Source: Chara braunii (Eukaryota > Streptophyta > Charophyceae > Charales > Characeae). Taken from it: a stretch of DNA of 30,071 bases. Below the pieces are notes generated by a model, which worked only from the letters and a program-made list of their open reading frames with translations, was not told the origin of the DNA and made no database searches. The stretch spans positions 3,005,907 through 3,035,977 of the forward strand of contig BFEA01000039.1 of the NCBI GenBank assembly GCA_003427395.1, in the 5' to 3' direction. This document shows, in pieces, positions 19,437-29,985 of the stretch; position 1 is the stretch's first letter; each line of letters opens with the position of its first letter. The position numbers were made by a program, and so were the translations under genes.

Positions 19437-19873
19437 AGAGAAACAATGGAACTCAAAATGAAGAAGATGACATGAGTTTTACTATCATGGCGAAATCAAC
19501 TTTTCCACGACAACACCCTGATCTTACACGGCCAGGGTTCTCAACCCTTCTACTCATCCGCCACTCAGATTGAGGTAAGAAACTTACTGCGCCTACTATC
19601 CTAACCCCATACGAGTCTCAAGTGAATTCTGAAACTCAACCAATAATAATAATAATAATGTTTACTGCTCTTAGCAGCCTAGAGAACAGGATTCCGACTC
19701 GATTCATAACTTCGTCAAGCTATAGCGTAACAAATCACTGGTCCATTCGCCAGGTTCCAAATACGCGGTCCTCATTGTAGGATGCTTCCCAGATGCAAGT
19801 CAGTAAATCCCGCTCGGGATCTCAAAATTTTTTACTTCTTTTGTCCGACAGACCAACTCTGTTCATATGAAAG
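19437..19873 (-). other. PLE 3' UTR (copy 2)
   Basis: This matches the copy 1 3' UTR, including the CTGCT-CTT-AGCAG hairpin and a shorter (AAT)n run at about 19644-19661. Confidence 0.7.
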
Positions 19874-20176
19874 TCACGCCTTTGTGATTACGTCAATTTT
19901 TGCGTATTTATAGAAGGTCTGACGAACTTGTTTTCCCGTATATTGTCTGTACTTAGTCTTGAAAGGGCACCAAGTGCAGTGCCTCCGAAAATCGCCAAAT
20001 CGTGCTTGGTATATCACCATCACAGGATCAAAATCTCTCACTGCTTTACCCGATATGACTCGGCGCCAGACTCCGACAAATTTGAGCATGCCCCCTCTCC
20101 CCGCGCCGTTACTTTCGGCGTGAGGACTCGTTTCCCATTTCCGACTATACTGGGGCGCAAATGGCCCCCAAGTCCA
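19874..20176 (-). CDS. Conserved PLE tail (copy 2), CxxC motif
   Basis: This continues the RT frame after the TAA, with MLKFVGVWRRVISGK at 20089 and RHCTWCPFKTKYRQYTGKQ, staying open to 19874 (12 codons beyond the stop in copy 1). See copy 1 at 6373-6639. The spacing from TAA to the Met is identical in both copies (87 bp). Confidence 0.5.
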   Translation of the reverse strand, partial: WTWGPFAPQYSRKWETSPHAESNGAGRGGMLKFVGVWRRVISGKAVRDFDPVMVIYQARFGDFRRHCTWCPFKTKYRQYTGKQVRQTFYKYAKIDVITKA

Positions 20177-20578
20177 TTAACGTATAAAATGCCCAAAGCG
20201 TGCTATGTCCAACATACCTTGCCAAAAGCTTGAGTTGGTCCTGCGCTGCATCCACTTCAGCGCAGCAATTACCGATTTCTCTAGGTAGTTGTTTTTCTTG
20301 AGTTCTTTGCTCAGTGTGAGGACGTTACAACATGCAAGCCCGTTTGTATTCGAGTTCTGCGAGATGCGCAGAATCGTATTGGCAATAATGACGAATTTAC
20401 CTGTTCGAGGCCCGTATGAAGAAAAGTCTTTGTACGTCCGGAATTGAAGTGGGGTACTGCCCCCAATTGTCCTCACATTCTTACACTTATGGGACATCAG
20501 CAGTGCCTTATCTTCGCACACCAACAGTCTAGTTTCAAGGAAGTCCAAAACGCCGGTCCAAGGGTCCGTACGTTGAAG
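20177..20578 (-). pseudogene. PLE reverse transcriptase C-terminal fragment
   Basis: The frame carries LDFLETRLLVCEDKALLMSH, FSSYGPRTGKFVIIANTILR and KNNYLEKSVIAALKWMQRR, ending FGHFIR with TAA at 20179-20177. It corresponds to the last third of the copy 1 RT. The catalytic YIDD and motif A are missing, so it cannot be active. It shares the TAA stop position with copy 1. Confidence 0.88.
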
Positions 20579-20580
20579 TT

Positions 20581-21180
20581 TCCCTTCAGTGCCTTGTGTG
20601 TCGCATAATGGTTCTCCCCTAGCTAGTTTCCTCTGGGTTGCGCTCTCCCTTAGTAGCGAGTAGGCATTGGGACCATAGCGTTATCCTAGTTTCCCTTCTT
20701 CGACTTTGATGAGTTGTGTGCATATTTCCCTTACCCATTGCATTTATCACATAGTTTCGGCCACTTCGTGCGTTTAGTTAGACATATCATCCTATTCCTG
20801 GTTCCCTCTTCATGGTAGACTATATATAATGTCACCATTGGTTTTGTTTTGTTACCTTCCTCCCACTAGCACCGCGAGCCTGACGACCTATTCACTTGTT
20901 TGTGGTGACTACCCCTAGCAGTTTTTTATTCTTAGACTGCATTTACCCCTTTTGACACCATCCCAGTCTCAGTTGTTTAACGACACGACATTATGTTTTG
21001 ACACATTGCTATCTTTTATTTTCAGCACTGAGATAGTTGCCTTCAACACCTAAGGATTATATTATGGCACATTTGTTTTCAACACTTAGGCAGTTGGTAT
21101 CTCTTATTTTCAACACTGAGGCAGTTACCTTTAACACTTTAGGCTGCATCGCATGGACCCCCCATGGAGCTTGCTCCGTA
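20581..21180. repeat. Non-coding; ~90-bp-spaced repeat near 21005-21140
   Basis: No gene is visible. Near the right end TTATTTTCAGCACTGAGATAG (from about 21016) and TTATTTTCAACACTGAGGCAG (from about 21105) are copies of one unit about 90 bp apart, with a third partial copy (TTTTCAACACTTAGGCAG) between them. Confidence 0.55.
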
Positions 21181-21181
21181 T

Positions 21182-21312
<131 letters not shown>

Positions 21313-21496
21313 TATCTGGATATCTGACCAACAAAACGTAGAATCTTAAGTTGTCATTTGCTGTAGGTGATCGCCCACTATGGCCTGACGATGGAGCTCC
21401 GACAATGACATCCTTTAGGTGAGTTCTCCAGCTATGACACTTCTAGGTACCGGGTCCTCTTGAATTGCTCTATTGTTTTTGTTGGTTGCTATCATC

Positions 21497-21550
21497 CATT
21501 GGTGAGCGTCTTATTGCTCTCGCTTTAGTAATAAGGACGCTCAACTAATG
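21497..21550. repeat. Imperfect ~20-bp inverted repeat (hairpin)
   Basis: CATTGGTGAGCGTCTTATT (from 21497) and AATAAGGACGCTCAACTAATG (ending 21550) are inverted copies with one bulge and one or two mismatches, around a loop of about 15 bases. Confidence 0.65.
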
Positions 21551-22516
21551 AGAGTGTGTTTCAACAGCCGCCAATACCTTTCCCATCATTTTGTTCCAAC
21601 GCAGTCAACTAATGTGTGGTCGCCCTCAAGACGAGGCCGAGTATAATGGAATGGTTAGTGGCGACAAGCAAGACAAAAAAACACACTGCCTTGTCGGCTC
21701 CGTTTTTGTGGGTGCACAACTGAAATCTGCTTCGGCTGAAGTGGCTTGATGGTACAGGTGGCATGTAAGAGGGAGCTACCCCTTGCAAGGGGGAATGGTG
21801 AGTTGTTTTTTTTTTTTTTTTTTTTTTCCCCAAATGGGGCCCAGTGTCGAAGGCGTAAGATTAAAAATGGTGCCTGAGGCCGGGGTCTTCATAGTTTACA
21901 CGGAAAAGGAATGCCAATTTGGGAGCCTTACCCAGTTTCCCTTTTTACAAGACCCAATCTGGGACTCGAGAACAGAACACAACCCTTCCAAGTTTAGCAA
22001 GTTTCACCTTTAGTTGATACAAGAAGAGGAAAATCCAACTAAGTTTATGTTAACCTTCTAAAAAATCTATGTCTCAAAATTCCTAGCTAAATCTATGTTA
22101 ACCTTCTCATAAATCTATGTCTCAAAATTCCTACCTTGTCCAAGAATAAAGTTGATGAAATACGCCAGAAGCAGCTATGTATGTTCCTAGGCCGATTTGG
22201 CAGGAAATCGTATCCAGCGTCCCTCCACTAATTTTCCACATGAAAAACTCCGAAGTAGCCTTCCCCGTAATTTGTAAAGTTCTTCTAAATTTCTATCTTT
22301 ATGAAACTCTATTACCGTAAAAGGCTACTTCATAAAGGTGTTGTCTGGGTATAGTCTGAGAAATTTGATGTAAAAAAAAAACATCCTTTTATAAATGGCT
22401 AATTTTCCATCAAAACTAATTAAGATTGAAAACGGGTTGAGGAAATATATTTTCTATATTTCATGGGTTCCCTAGGATGGAAACCGGGTCTAGTGTCCCT
22501 TGCTAATTGCTATTAA
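21551..22516. repeat. No gene; poly-T tract and 48-bp tandem duplication
   Basis: A T run of about 23 bases lies at 21806-21828. A 48-bp unit containing TATGTTAACCTTCT and CTATGTCTCAAAATTCCTA is repeated in tandem at about 22040-22135. Short open frames here show no motif. Confidence 0.6.
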
Positions 22517-22925
22517 CTCACAGGTCCCCCTGACGTCAGAAACCTCGGGGTACTGGTAGCGCCGTTTCACGACGGGTACCGGTCGTACAACGTGGAAAAC
22601 CGGGCGGGCCTCCGTACGAAATTTGCGACAAAAAATGGAAATAAACCGAATCGACACGGTGAATATTTCACCGTCAAAATGATTTTTTTTTCCTGATATT
22701 TTTCCCTGAAAGATCACGACCTAATCTACGGACCCTCAAAGTTTCAGACATTTTCATGATTTCTTCTGAGCACAAAAAATCGGCCAAGTTGCCGCTTGCA
22801 AAATGGCGGGATTGGACCCGTCGGCCTCCGTACAACCCGGCGCCTCAGTACGATCGCCGCCCCTCAGTACAACCCGGTCCTAACTCACAGGGACTGAGGT
22901 TTTCGGTGGCGGGGGGACCTGTGGT
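22517..22925. mobile_element. Candidate inverted-repeat (MITE-like) element flanked by TTAA
   Basis: The left end CTCACAGGTCCCCC and the inverted right end ACCACAGGTCCCCC share 12 consecutive bases (CACAGGTCCCCC) plus a later AAACCTC block. TTAA lies immediately outside both ends (22513-22516 and 22926-22929). The interior contains several CCTCMGTACRA repeats. No transposase is encoded. The TTAA flanks could be chance, and the ends do not look like classic piggyBac ends. Confidence 0.45.
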
Positions 22926-23003
22926 TTAAACTACAAGACAGAGGGCAAAGGCGGGTTCAGAGTCGACCCAAAAGTCGCGAGGTCATGCAAATACCAACCA
23001 ACT

Positions 23004-23276
23004 TCAAACCTTTAACTTACCTTCCGGCGTGATTGTAGCTAGGCCGTTGTTTCTAGCCCAACTCTGTCTGAACCAGTACGTGCCTTTTCTTGGGTGTGTT
23101 CTAGATGTTTGCCAATTCGCTCTCATGGCCAACCTGATCAAGGTTTTGACGAGGGCACCTTGGTTCATGAAGGATGTTTTATCCTTTTCAAAAGTAGCTT
23201 TGTTTCTAGCTTTCCGTAGAGATTCTAGCAGAGCTCCTCTACAAGACAGGGCCACATAGCCCCATCCTCTGGTCAA
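23004..23276 (-). pseudogene. LINE ORF2 C-terminal segment
   Basis: The frame contains LLESLRKARNKATFEKDKTS, resembling the WK.RN..FE segment that ends plant LINE ORF2, then KTLIRLAMRANWQTSRTHPR and a stop. Identification rests on position and the KARN..FE block. Confidence 0.55.
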
Positions 23277-23379
23277 ATATTAGCCAGCCAGACATTTACC
23301 GAACAGAGTTCATTCATGGGACCACTCAAATTCCCCCTTGGTGAGTCTGGTCTAGTGCACCTGCCACCATTCCCAAATT

Positions 23380-23914
23380 GAAGGGATAGGGGGTAGTGGA
23401 GCCATAAGTGGGTGGCATTTCCGCAGCCCCGGTGGCACCTGAAACACTGTTATGAGATCTACATCCCTTTGGCGGCAAGCCACGTGGAAGGAGGAGTGAC
23501 CAACAGTGATTGCTGCCACATTAGGCTTGCCTGTTTTGGGGATGGTATCAGTTTGAGAGTCTTCCAGATTTTGAACAGGTCTATTGATCCTAGTTGGAAA
23601 CCTGCTTTTCCCCCCTTCCTTTCGGTGACTGTGTCAATTGCCTGTTTTTTTGTTGTCGACCTGAGCGACCTAACCCGTTTGTTGGTCTTATACAAGGCTA
23701 CCGGAGAAAAGGAGGAGGAGGAGGAGAGTAGGCCTCTGCAGCTGTACAACAGGGGATCCACTGAAACTGATCTCGCATCATTAAACATTAGGGAGCATGT
23801 AGGAGATGGGTTTGGGTTTGGGGAACATACACGACTTTTGGTGAAGCCCCCCGTGGGGGGCACCACCTTCTCCTCTGTGTGTTTCAAGGGGGTTTGTCCT
23901 TGAACGCTCAACAT
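23380..23914 (-). pseudogene. LINE zinc-binding (zf-RVT-like) region
   Basis: The frame ends FKIWKTLKLIPSPKQASLMW, then PSTWLAAKGM. Past a TAG and a TAA the same register reads QCFRCHRGCGNATHLWLHYP, which matches the C..C....E/G.ATHLW pattern near the end of L1 ORF2. A + strand frame (23412-23903) over the same bases is the shadow. Confidence 0.7.
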
Positions 23915-24323
23915 TGATGTCCATATTTGAACTCTTATCCCTTAAGACAGTTCCAGCCCTATAATGCTCAAGAATTGGTTTGACACGTCTTCATTTTTTA
24001 TCCAAGTGTCTTGAGGAGTTTCTGTTAGATTCCTCACTTGTCGGAGTCAGGAGTCGAGGATAACCTTCTTCAAGTAATCGAAGTTATCCTTCACATTGTA
24101 CAGTTGAGGTAGCGCAGCCCGTAGAGCTCTTATTGAGATCCAATTATCCAGATGTAAATCTCACATGTCCTTTATCTTAATAAATCTCTTTTCACCGAGG
24201 CCTTACCGAAGCCCCCCCTACTCTCATCTGCCTTAAAACCTGAACCGTCCTCTTGAAAGATAATGGGGGTTTTCAAATAGGATTTGATTCAGAATCTCCT
24301 GCTTAGTAGAGGGTTGAATAATT

Positions 24324-24916
24324 TCAGTACGAAACAGTTTGTGCAAGCATATAACATATTTCTCCAGATCTGGACTTGGGGCGACTGAGAGAGAAATAGG
24401 GGATGAACATGCAACACCACACATCCCTTGGACTCGACGGATCCCATTCCCAAACCAGTAAATATTCGGCTAGTTTTATCCATAATTTATTTATGTTCCC
24501 CACGTTGCAGCAACAATCCATTTACAGAGCAGGGAGAGGTTCTGATGAATAGGGTCTAAAATTATCAGCCCTCCACCCTCTCGAGGGGTGACCACTGTTT
24601 TTTAGGCAACCTTGGAGATGAAGCCCTAGTGTTCCGAGGCTGTGGGTTTCCATAGATAACGCGTTGCTGTTTTTTTAATCTTTTATGGGCATCTTTTCCC
24701 AGCAGGTGAACAGATAATGAAAACCACAACAACGTGAATGCTGCAGCAGAGAGAACCACGACACGATCGTAAAGGGACAATTTCTGGTTGCGGATCCATC
24801 AGTAATCCTGGGCGACGCGTTTTTTGCCAACAAACATCTTGAACTGTAGAGCAATCTGAAAGTGAAACTTGCACACCAAGAAAATTATATGAGGAGTTGG
24901 CAGGAATCTGCCTCAT
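24324..24916 (-). pseudogene. LINE RT C-terminal region (broken)
   Basis: Frames in three registers show ANSSYNFLGVQVSLSD (the YLG step after the palm), then LYDRVVVLSAAAFTLLWFSL (the GR..VL...... helix), then GGLIILDPIHQNLSLLCKWI (the GGL.I.D.....ALL.KW motif). Then comes NKLWIKLAEYLLVWEWDP. This order is standard for plant L1 ORF2 after the RT. Confidence 0.75.
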
Positions 24917-24977
24917 GCCCCACTCAACGCAGAGTTTCTGAGGGGAGGGGAGGAAATAGACAGATTTATTGTAGTTG

Positions 24978-25809
24978 TCAACGATGGATGCCTCTGCTCG
25001 TACAATAAGTCTCTTTAAGTGAGTGTAGCTCTTCTAACACTTCTTCTGAGTTTTCACAAGCTATTGTCAGATCGTCAGCAATGGCTCCCCCCTTCCACTG
25101 AAGTTCGGAGGAGAGGTTAAAACCCTTGATTGCGCTATTAGATATGATATTATTTAATATAACTTCTAACTGAATTACAAACAGGAGAGGGGTCAGGGCA
25201 CCCTTGTCCGAGAGATTTAGTAAGCTTAAAGCTTTCTGATAGTCTGCCATTAACCATGACTGCGGAGGACGCCTGACCGTAGCTAGCCTCTATGCATTTA
25301 CAAAAACTTTCACAAAAACCCAATTGTTTGAGCGTGGTATATACTAAGCTCCAACCTACCTTGTTGTATGCCTTCTCCATATCTAGGAGAAGGACGACGA
25401 TTTTTCTATTTTCCTTGCTGATAATCTATAGGACTTGGATTATGGCAATGATTTTGTCAAAGATAGATCTACCTTTGACGAAAGTTCCTTGCTCCTAGCC
25501 AATCAGATCCAGCAGGAGCTTAGTCAGTCGTACTGCGGGGGTCTTGGCAAATAATTTATATGTGATGTTGAGGACTGAGATTGACCTTCGACTGCGGACT
25601 TTCCTTTTGTCTACCTTTTCATAGAGGAGGGAGATCATACGATTTGTCGAGTTGTTTGGAAATTTATCAATCGTGAGGGTTCTGTTGTAAATTTCACACA
25701 ATAAAGGGACAAATGTCAACAATGATGTCATAAATAGTTCAATAGGGAGACCATCTATGCCCGGTTCAATAGGGAGACCATCTAGGCCCGGACACTTGCC
25801 CTTGCCCAT
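24978..25809 (-). pseudogene. LINE reverse transcriptase (fingers and palm, broken)
   Basis: Three frames cover it. The first has GKCPGLDGLPIE, then NRMISLLYEK and ISVLNITYKLFAK, the LINE RT entry motifs. The second has MEKAYNKVGWSLVYTTLKQL (motif A, with D..KAYD changed), VNGRLSESF and LGQGCPDPSP (motif B, normally RQGCPLSP). The third has GAIADDLTIAC, the catalytic ADD box. A 27-bp duplication adds nine residues in the first frame. Motif changes and frameshifts make it inactive. Confidence 0.87.
25738..25791. repeat. 27-bp tandem duplication inside the LINE RT
   Basis: TTCAATAGGGAGACCATCTA-containing units occur at 25738-25764 and 25765-25791, differing by one base. The frame is preserved, giving GLDGLPIEP then GIDGLPIEL on the minus strand. 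Confidence 0.95.
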
Positions 25810-26123
25810 GTTATGGGCCGGTATTTAAATATCTGACCTAGTAATTGGGAACTCAGTTTCTGCCTTAGCAGAAGGTGAGATGGTCTTGTATGGAAAGACC
25901 CATAAATATGAGAAGACTGACAGGTCACAACAGGGGGGTCAAAGGGGCGTATAATAGAGACAATATCCCTATAGTATTCGAGGGCATATGGACATATATT
26001 AACCGTGTCTTTGACCAGCAGGGCGCCCATAGCAAAGGGATGTGTTGGTTCTCTCATCAAGGGTTTGGTCTGACGAAGGATTATGGAACGGAAATATAAT
26101 TTGGTCATCTTATCATAGCCCAC
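25782..26123 (-). pseudogene. LINE linker before RT
   Basis: This frame (MTKLYFRSIILRQTKPLMRE, ALLVKDTVNICPYALEYYRDI) lies between the endonuclease and the RT fingers and resembles the region just before the RT in plant L1 elements. It has no catalytic motif, and its identity rests on position. Confidence 0.5.
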
Positions 26124-26200
26124 AATTCCTCGCCGGTGCAGCTACTTCAACCATTCTCCTTGCCTTTGGATTTGAATGGTCTCCAACTGCACCAGGGCGA

Positions 26201-26690
26201 CTAAACATTTTTCATACCAGTAAAAGTTTCCCAAGGGTCTCCCCCCATTCTAGCTTCTGCCTCTCTAATCTCCCGGATCAAGGATTGTTCTTCCCGTTTA
26301 CGGGCGGTAACCTTGATTCTAAAGAATTCTATAAGTGTTGCCTTCACTATGTCAATCTCTGTATCTGTCAAGTTGTTAAAATCAGAGAACAGGTCTTGAG
26401 CTTGCATCCACGCTGTCATGTGGGTGGATACCCAGTTAGAACTTCGTTTGTCTTTTAACAAATTCACATTGAGTCTGAAGGGTGGACGATGTCGTTCAAT
26501 AATGTCTCTCGCCAACACATCCATCATTACTGGTTGGTGGTCTGAAAGTGAACCAACTAGCACAACACATTCCATGCATCAATCCCGAGAGTCTCCTCTG
26601 GCCAAGAAAAATATAGTATTTTTTTCGGCGCAGGGGTGCGACAGGAAGGTAGAGGGCCGTACCAAGTAAATTTGTTGGTATCATGCATTA
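26201..26690 (-). pseudogene. LINE endonuclease end and linker
   Basis: One frame contains DTNKFTWYG and further PEETLGIDAWNVL. After a frameshift the next reads VVLVGSLSDHQPVMMDV, the SDH motif that closes an AP-endonuclease domain. This is followed by a helical charged linker (TDTEIDIVKATLIEFFRIK, REEQSLIREIREAEAR). The catalytic residues earlier in the endonuclease are absent, because the element appears to start here. Confidence 0.7.
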
Positions 26691-26700
26691 CCCACAATCA

Positions 26701-28810
26701 CTTGACCCTTTGTGGGCTTCAATACTGCATATGACACTCCGTGTCAGGGATGGTACCGTGAAGGAAATCTTCTTCATAATATTGAACAGTTGAAGGATAA
26801 CTTGAAGTTGTTCAAACCTCATGGTGCTTCTGACCTCTAGGTACAACGCTATAATGAGCAGTGCACCAATGCTTAACGCATAGGAAAAACTATTTTATGC
26901 AGAGCTAGAACTTGGAATGTCCTAGACAAGGACCTCAAATTCCACGGTCAAGACCAGCGTCCGACCAACTACAACAGAAAAATTCCCATGAGAAATGAAA
27001 GTTGAAAAAATATTCCATAAAAAAAAAATCTTTCATATTTATAAATTATCATTCCAATATTTATCAAATTCTAAAATTTTCAATTTAATTTGATAAGTTT
27101 CCGTCTAAATATGAGTTTTCCTTTCCAACTACATCTATTTGTTCAAGATGGAATGAAAGTCTGGACGAGTTTATGAAATGTTTTAATTAGACTTTCATTC
27201 TACTACAATAAATATCATCTAATTTAGATTGAATTAACCTATTTTTGACTGAAAATCCTTACTTAGAATGACAATCCAATTAAAATATTTTATGAACTAA
27301 TCCAGATTTTCATTCCATCTCTAGCATGCAGTTCAAATAAGAAAGGATATCCCATTCTTGGAAGGAAAGTTGTCAAGTAAGACAAAAAAGTTTAAAATTG
27401 GAATGACATTTTTAAAGATGGAATGAAAATTTAGAATTTAGAATGTAATTTTACTCTAGAATGATTATTTAATTCTGGGAATTTTTTTTTGTTGTAATTC
27501 AAATAACAAAGGCGAGTGTACATATTACGACGGTTGTTTGTGAAGTCTACACTCGTGATCATTCACTTAATCATCATAAATTATGTAAAAACAAAGTGGT
27601 TCAATTTATTCAAACAGAAGGATTGTGTGACGTTAAACGATCACTCTCACAATAGTAATGTAATTTATCCATCTTCATTCATACAATGTACAAATAATCG
27701 CCAAGGCTTGATTCAGAATCTTTCATGCAAACCTACATTCATATGCAAATACAACATCGACATACCACACACTACACGGGATCAACTTCAACCACTCTCT
27801 GCACTCACACCCCTTAACAAAGGATTCGTGAAAACCAGAGAAAACAAAATCTCTGGTTTGCACGAAATATTAAAAAAAAAAAAAAAAAGTTTTCTTTCGA
27901 GGTCGGTCGGTATACTCTCATTCGGCGTGAACGAGAAGGTGGCTGAAATACGAAAAAAAAACACAATTAGCAAAAGTACAATCAGGAGCTTGTATTGTAA
28001 AAAGAAAACAACATAAAATAACAGTCATCCGGTACACTTTAACCTGAGCAAACCGGAAAAACACGAATTTTCGTCATTTTTTTGATCCCGTTTCACAGCA
28101 AAATTCGGCCACACTGAAATCAAATTTTTTTACGGAGTTCAGTTTTTAACAAATCTGAGGTTTACGAAAAAACGTGAAATTTATCCCCTAAAAATCATAA
28201 AAATGTGAAGAGATAAAAAAACATGGATAAAGGCCTTCAAATTGTACTGGTGTTCATTCAAATGTTCTTTTTAGACAAATGGTGAAACTGGGATATAACC
28301 CTATAATGTCGAAGTCCAGCGTCGAAACTTTTGTACAGTTCCTCGATTGCTCGCATGCGATTGCTAATAAATGTAGTCGTTTCTGAGAGTCGAAAATCAG
28401 ACTTTGTGCACAACAGACTACTAACATGAAACATTCGTACGTAGTGTTTTGTTTGCCAATCATCGCTTCAAAATATAATATTTTATGCCTTCAAGGGTAT
28501 AGCCCTATACTGATGATTTATTCTCACCAAATTATATAGTTGAAAGATAAATTCGTAAACTATTGGAATTGAATTTGACCTCCATTTTTTAAATGGTTAT
28601 AGCCCTATAACACTGTTATCCATGTAGGAGGTTTTTGTGCCAATGAATTAACCAAACGATGAGCACACGAAAAATATAAAAAGTCCTGAAAGTTGGAAAT
28701 AAAACGAGGTTCACATCAGACTAATCATATGTTACTTTAATGTGATGTGTTTTTCTTTTCAGCATATGTTATTTATGAATTAAATATTATCTGTATTAGA
28801 CGTTAATGCC
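26701..28810. other. AT-rich region, no supported gene
   Basis: From 27000 the region is very AT-rich, with many GGAATGAAA/TTTCATTCC variants between 27040 and 27480, including an inverted pair near 27151 and 27190. A 166-codon + strand frame (27516-28016) includes a 16-A run and has no motif; I treat it as chance. TATARCCCTATA occurs at 28294, 28498 and 28598. Confidence 0.45.
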
Positions 28811-28813
28811 CTA

Positions 28814-28918
28814 CAGTGTTCCCCCGAATAGAGCGTACGGTCATTGTGGCTGTATTTGGGGTGTCTTTCAGTCTAAATACAACTCTTATGATTGTGCGTT
28901 GTATTCGGGGGAAGACTG
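28814..28918. mobile_element. Candidate 105-bp MITE with TA target-site duplication
   Basis: The left end CAGTGTTCCCCCGAAT and right end ATTCGGGGGAAGACTG are inverted repeats with one mismatch, bounded by TA on both sides (28812-28813 and 28919-28920). The interior is also partly self-complementary (CTGTATTT near 28850 against AAATACA near 28875). Ends beginning CAGTG with TA duplication fit Tc1/mariner or pogo-type non-autonomous elements. It encodes nothing. Confidence 0.6.
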
Positions 28919-28993
28919 TAGTAACATGCTCACATTTCATTAATGTCGAAGGTCGAAGGCCCAGTTGGTCTCAGTTCCAAAGGTAACGGCGCA

Positions 28994-29114
28994 GGCGAGT
29001 CAGACCAGAAGTCCAAAAGGTAGGCCCGGAAGGCCACAGCAGCAGGGGTCACATCTGTTCAGCTTTTGTTGTTGCCTTTCGGGCCTGCCTTTTGGACTTT
29101 TGGTCTGACTCGCC
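28994..29114. repeat. Fold-back with 41-bp arms (3 mismatches)
   Basis: The left arm 28994-29034 (starting GGCGAGTCAGACC) and right arm 29074-29114 (ending GGTCTGACTCGCC) are inverted copies differing at three positions around a 39-base loop. A transcript from either strand would form a long hairpin. It may be a fold-back transposon or a small-RNA precursor. I see no flanking target-site duplication. Confidence 0.85.
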
Positions 29115-29985
29115 TACGATGTTTACAAATTTAAAAATTATAAATTACTGAATTGGAATAAATAAAAATAGATAAATCAAATCAATAAACATATGTAATA
29201 CATAAAATTAGAATTACATGAATATGATAAAATTAAAATGACAGAGTGTCAAGTAGGAACCGGTCCTGGGCCTCGTTAGTCCCAGATAAGTAGGGTAGAT
29301 AGGAGTAGTCGGTTCAGAGTAGGACTTGGTTGGGTACGGGAATACTTGGAGCTGAAATGCCAAGAGGATTATCCAGTAATCGTTGAAACCAGGCTAGTAC
29401 TGAGCTCAATGGAATGGATAAACGTTGATTATGAGTTTCTGCATTAGGAACCGGAACTCACTAGAGCCGATTTCTGCAGACTTCGGTTTGTAAGCTAAGC
29501 TGACTGATGCCGTCAGTACTCCGGGTTGAATTGTGAGGCCCCTGACCTCAAATTATTGTCGAATTAATTCAAGACTTGGTATTAAAAAAAAAAAAAAAAA
29601 AAACAACAAAAAAAAACAACATATTTGTTAAAATTTTGAATATTTTTTTCTTGAATATTCTTTGTTTTAAATAGATATTTTTTTTATTGTGAATCAAATG
29701 CCTTGGTTAAGTATTATTATTATTATTATTATTATTTAAATATATATATATTATTATTATTTTAAATATATATATATTATTATTATTTTTTCTTTATTTT
29801 ATGAAATGCGAAAAGAAAAAAAAATCAAACTGTAAGATGGTGTTGTTGTTTGTGTTTTTTCCTTTCTTCTTGTAAGGGCCTAGTGCCCAAGGCTTTATGA
29901 TATATATATTATACCTTTATATCTATGTAAAGATAGTCTACTTTGATTTTGGTTAAGGTAGATTATCATTTACAGTGTAATCAGT
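29115..29985. other. No gene; poly-A and duplicated (ATT)n(AT)n tract
   Basis: An A run of about 20 lies at 29584-29603. At 29716-29790 a unit made of ATT repeats followed by TTAAATATATATATA is tandemly duplicated. The region leads directly into the ribozyme. Confidence 0.6.

Larger units (their letters stand above)
19437..20580 (-). mobile_element. Penelope-like element copy 2, 5'-truncated
   Basis: This block matches 5871-7046 of copy 1 along its whole length, in the same orientation. It differs by a few percent of bases in the stretches I aligned by eye, plus short indels. Homology starts at AGAGAAACAATG (19437) and stops abruptly after GTACGTTGAAGT near 20580, inside the RT just before the LDFLETRL motif. 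Loss of the 5' part is typical of incomplete target-primed reverse transcription. I could not find a convincing target-site duplication. Confidence 0.92.
22995..26700 (-). mobile_element. Degenerate L1-like LINE (non-LTR retrotransposon)
   Basis: On the minus strand a chain of short frames in several registers follows ORF2 order: the end of an AP-endonuclease, a linker, RT, the RT C-terminal region, a Cys/His zinc region, and a C-terminal segment. Frameshifts and stops are numerous, and I see no ORF1, so the copy is dead and probably 5'-truncated around 26700. The 3' end near 22995 is approximate. No poly-A tail is clear. The large ORF2 with its late zinc region is of the plant L1 type. Confidence 0.85.

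Noticed and set aside
23412-23903. 163-codon + strand open frame
   Set aside because: The opposite strand carries the LINE zinc-binding region in the right position and order.
26701-26900. Possible further upstream LINE endonuclease sequence
   Set aside because: No endonuclease motif could be read upstream of about 26700 on the minus strand, so I left the LINE boundary there.
27516-28016. 166-codon + strand open frame
   Set aside because: It is in AT-rich DNA, includes a long poly-A run read as lysines, and has no recognisable motif.
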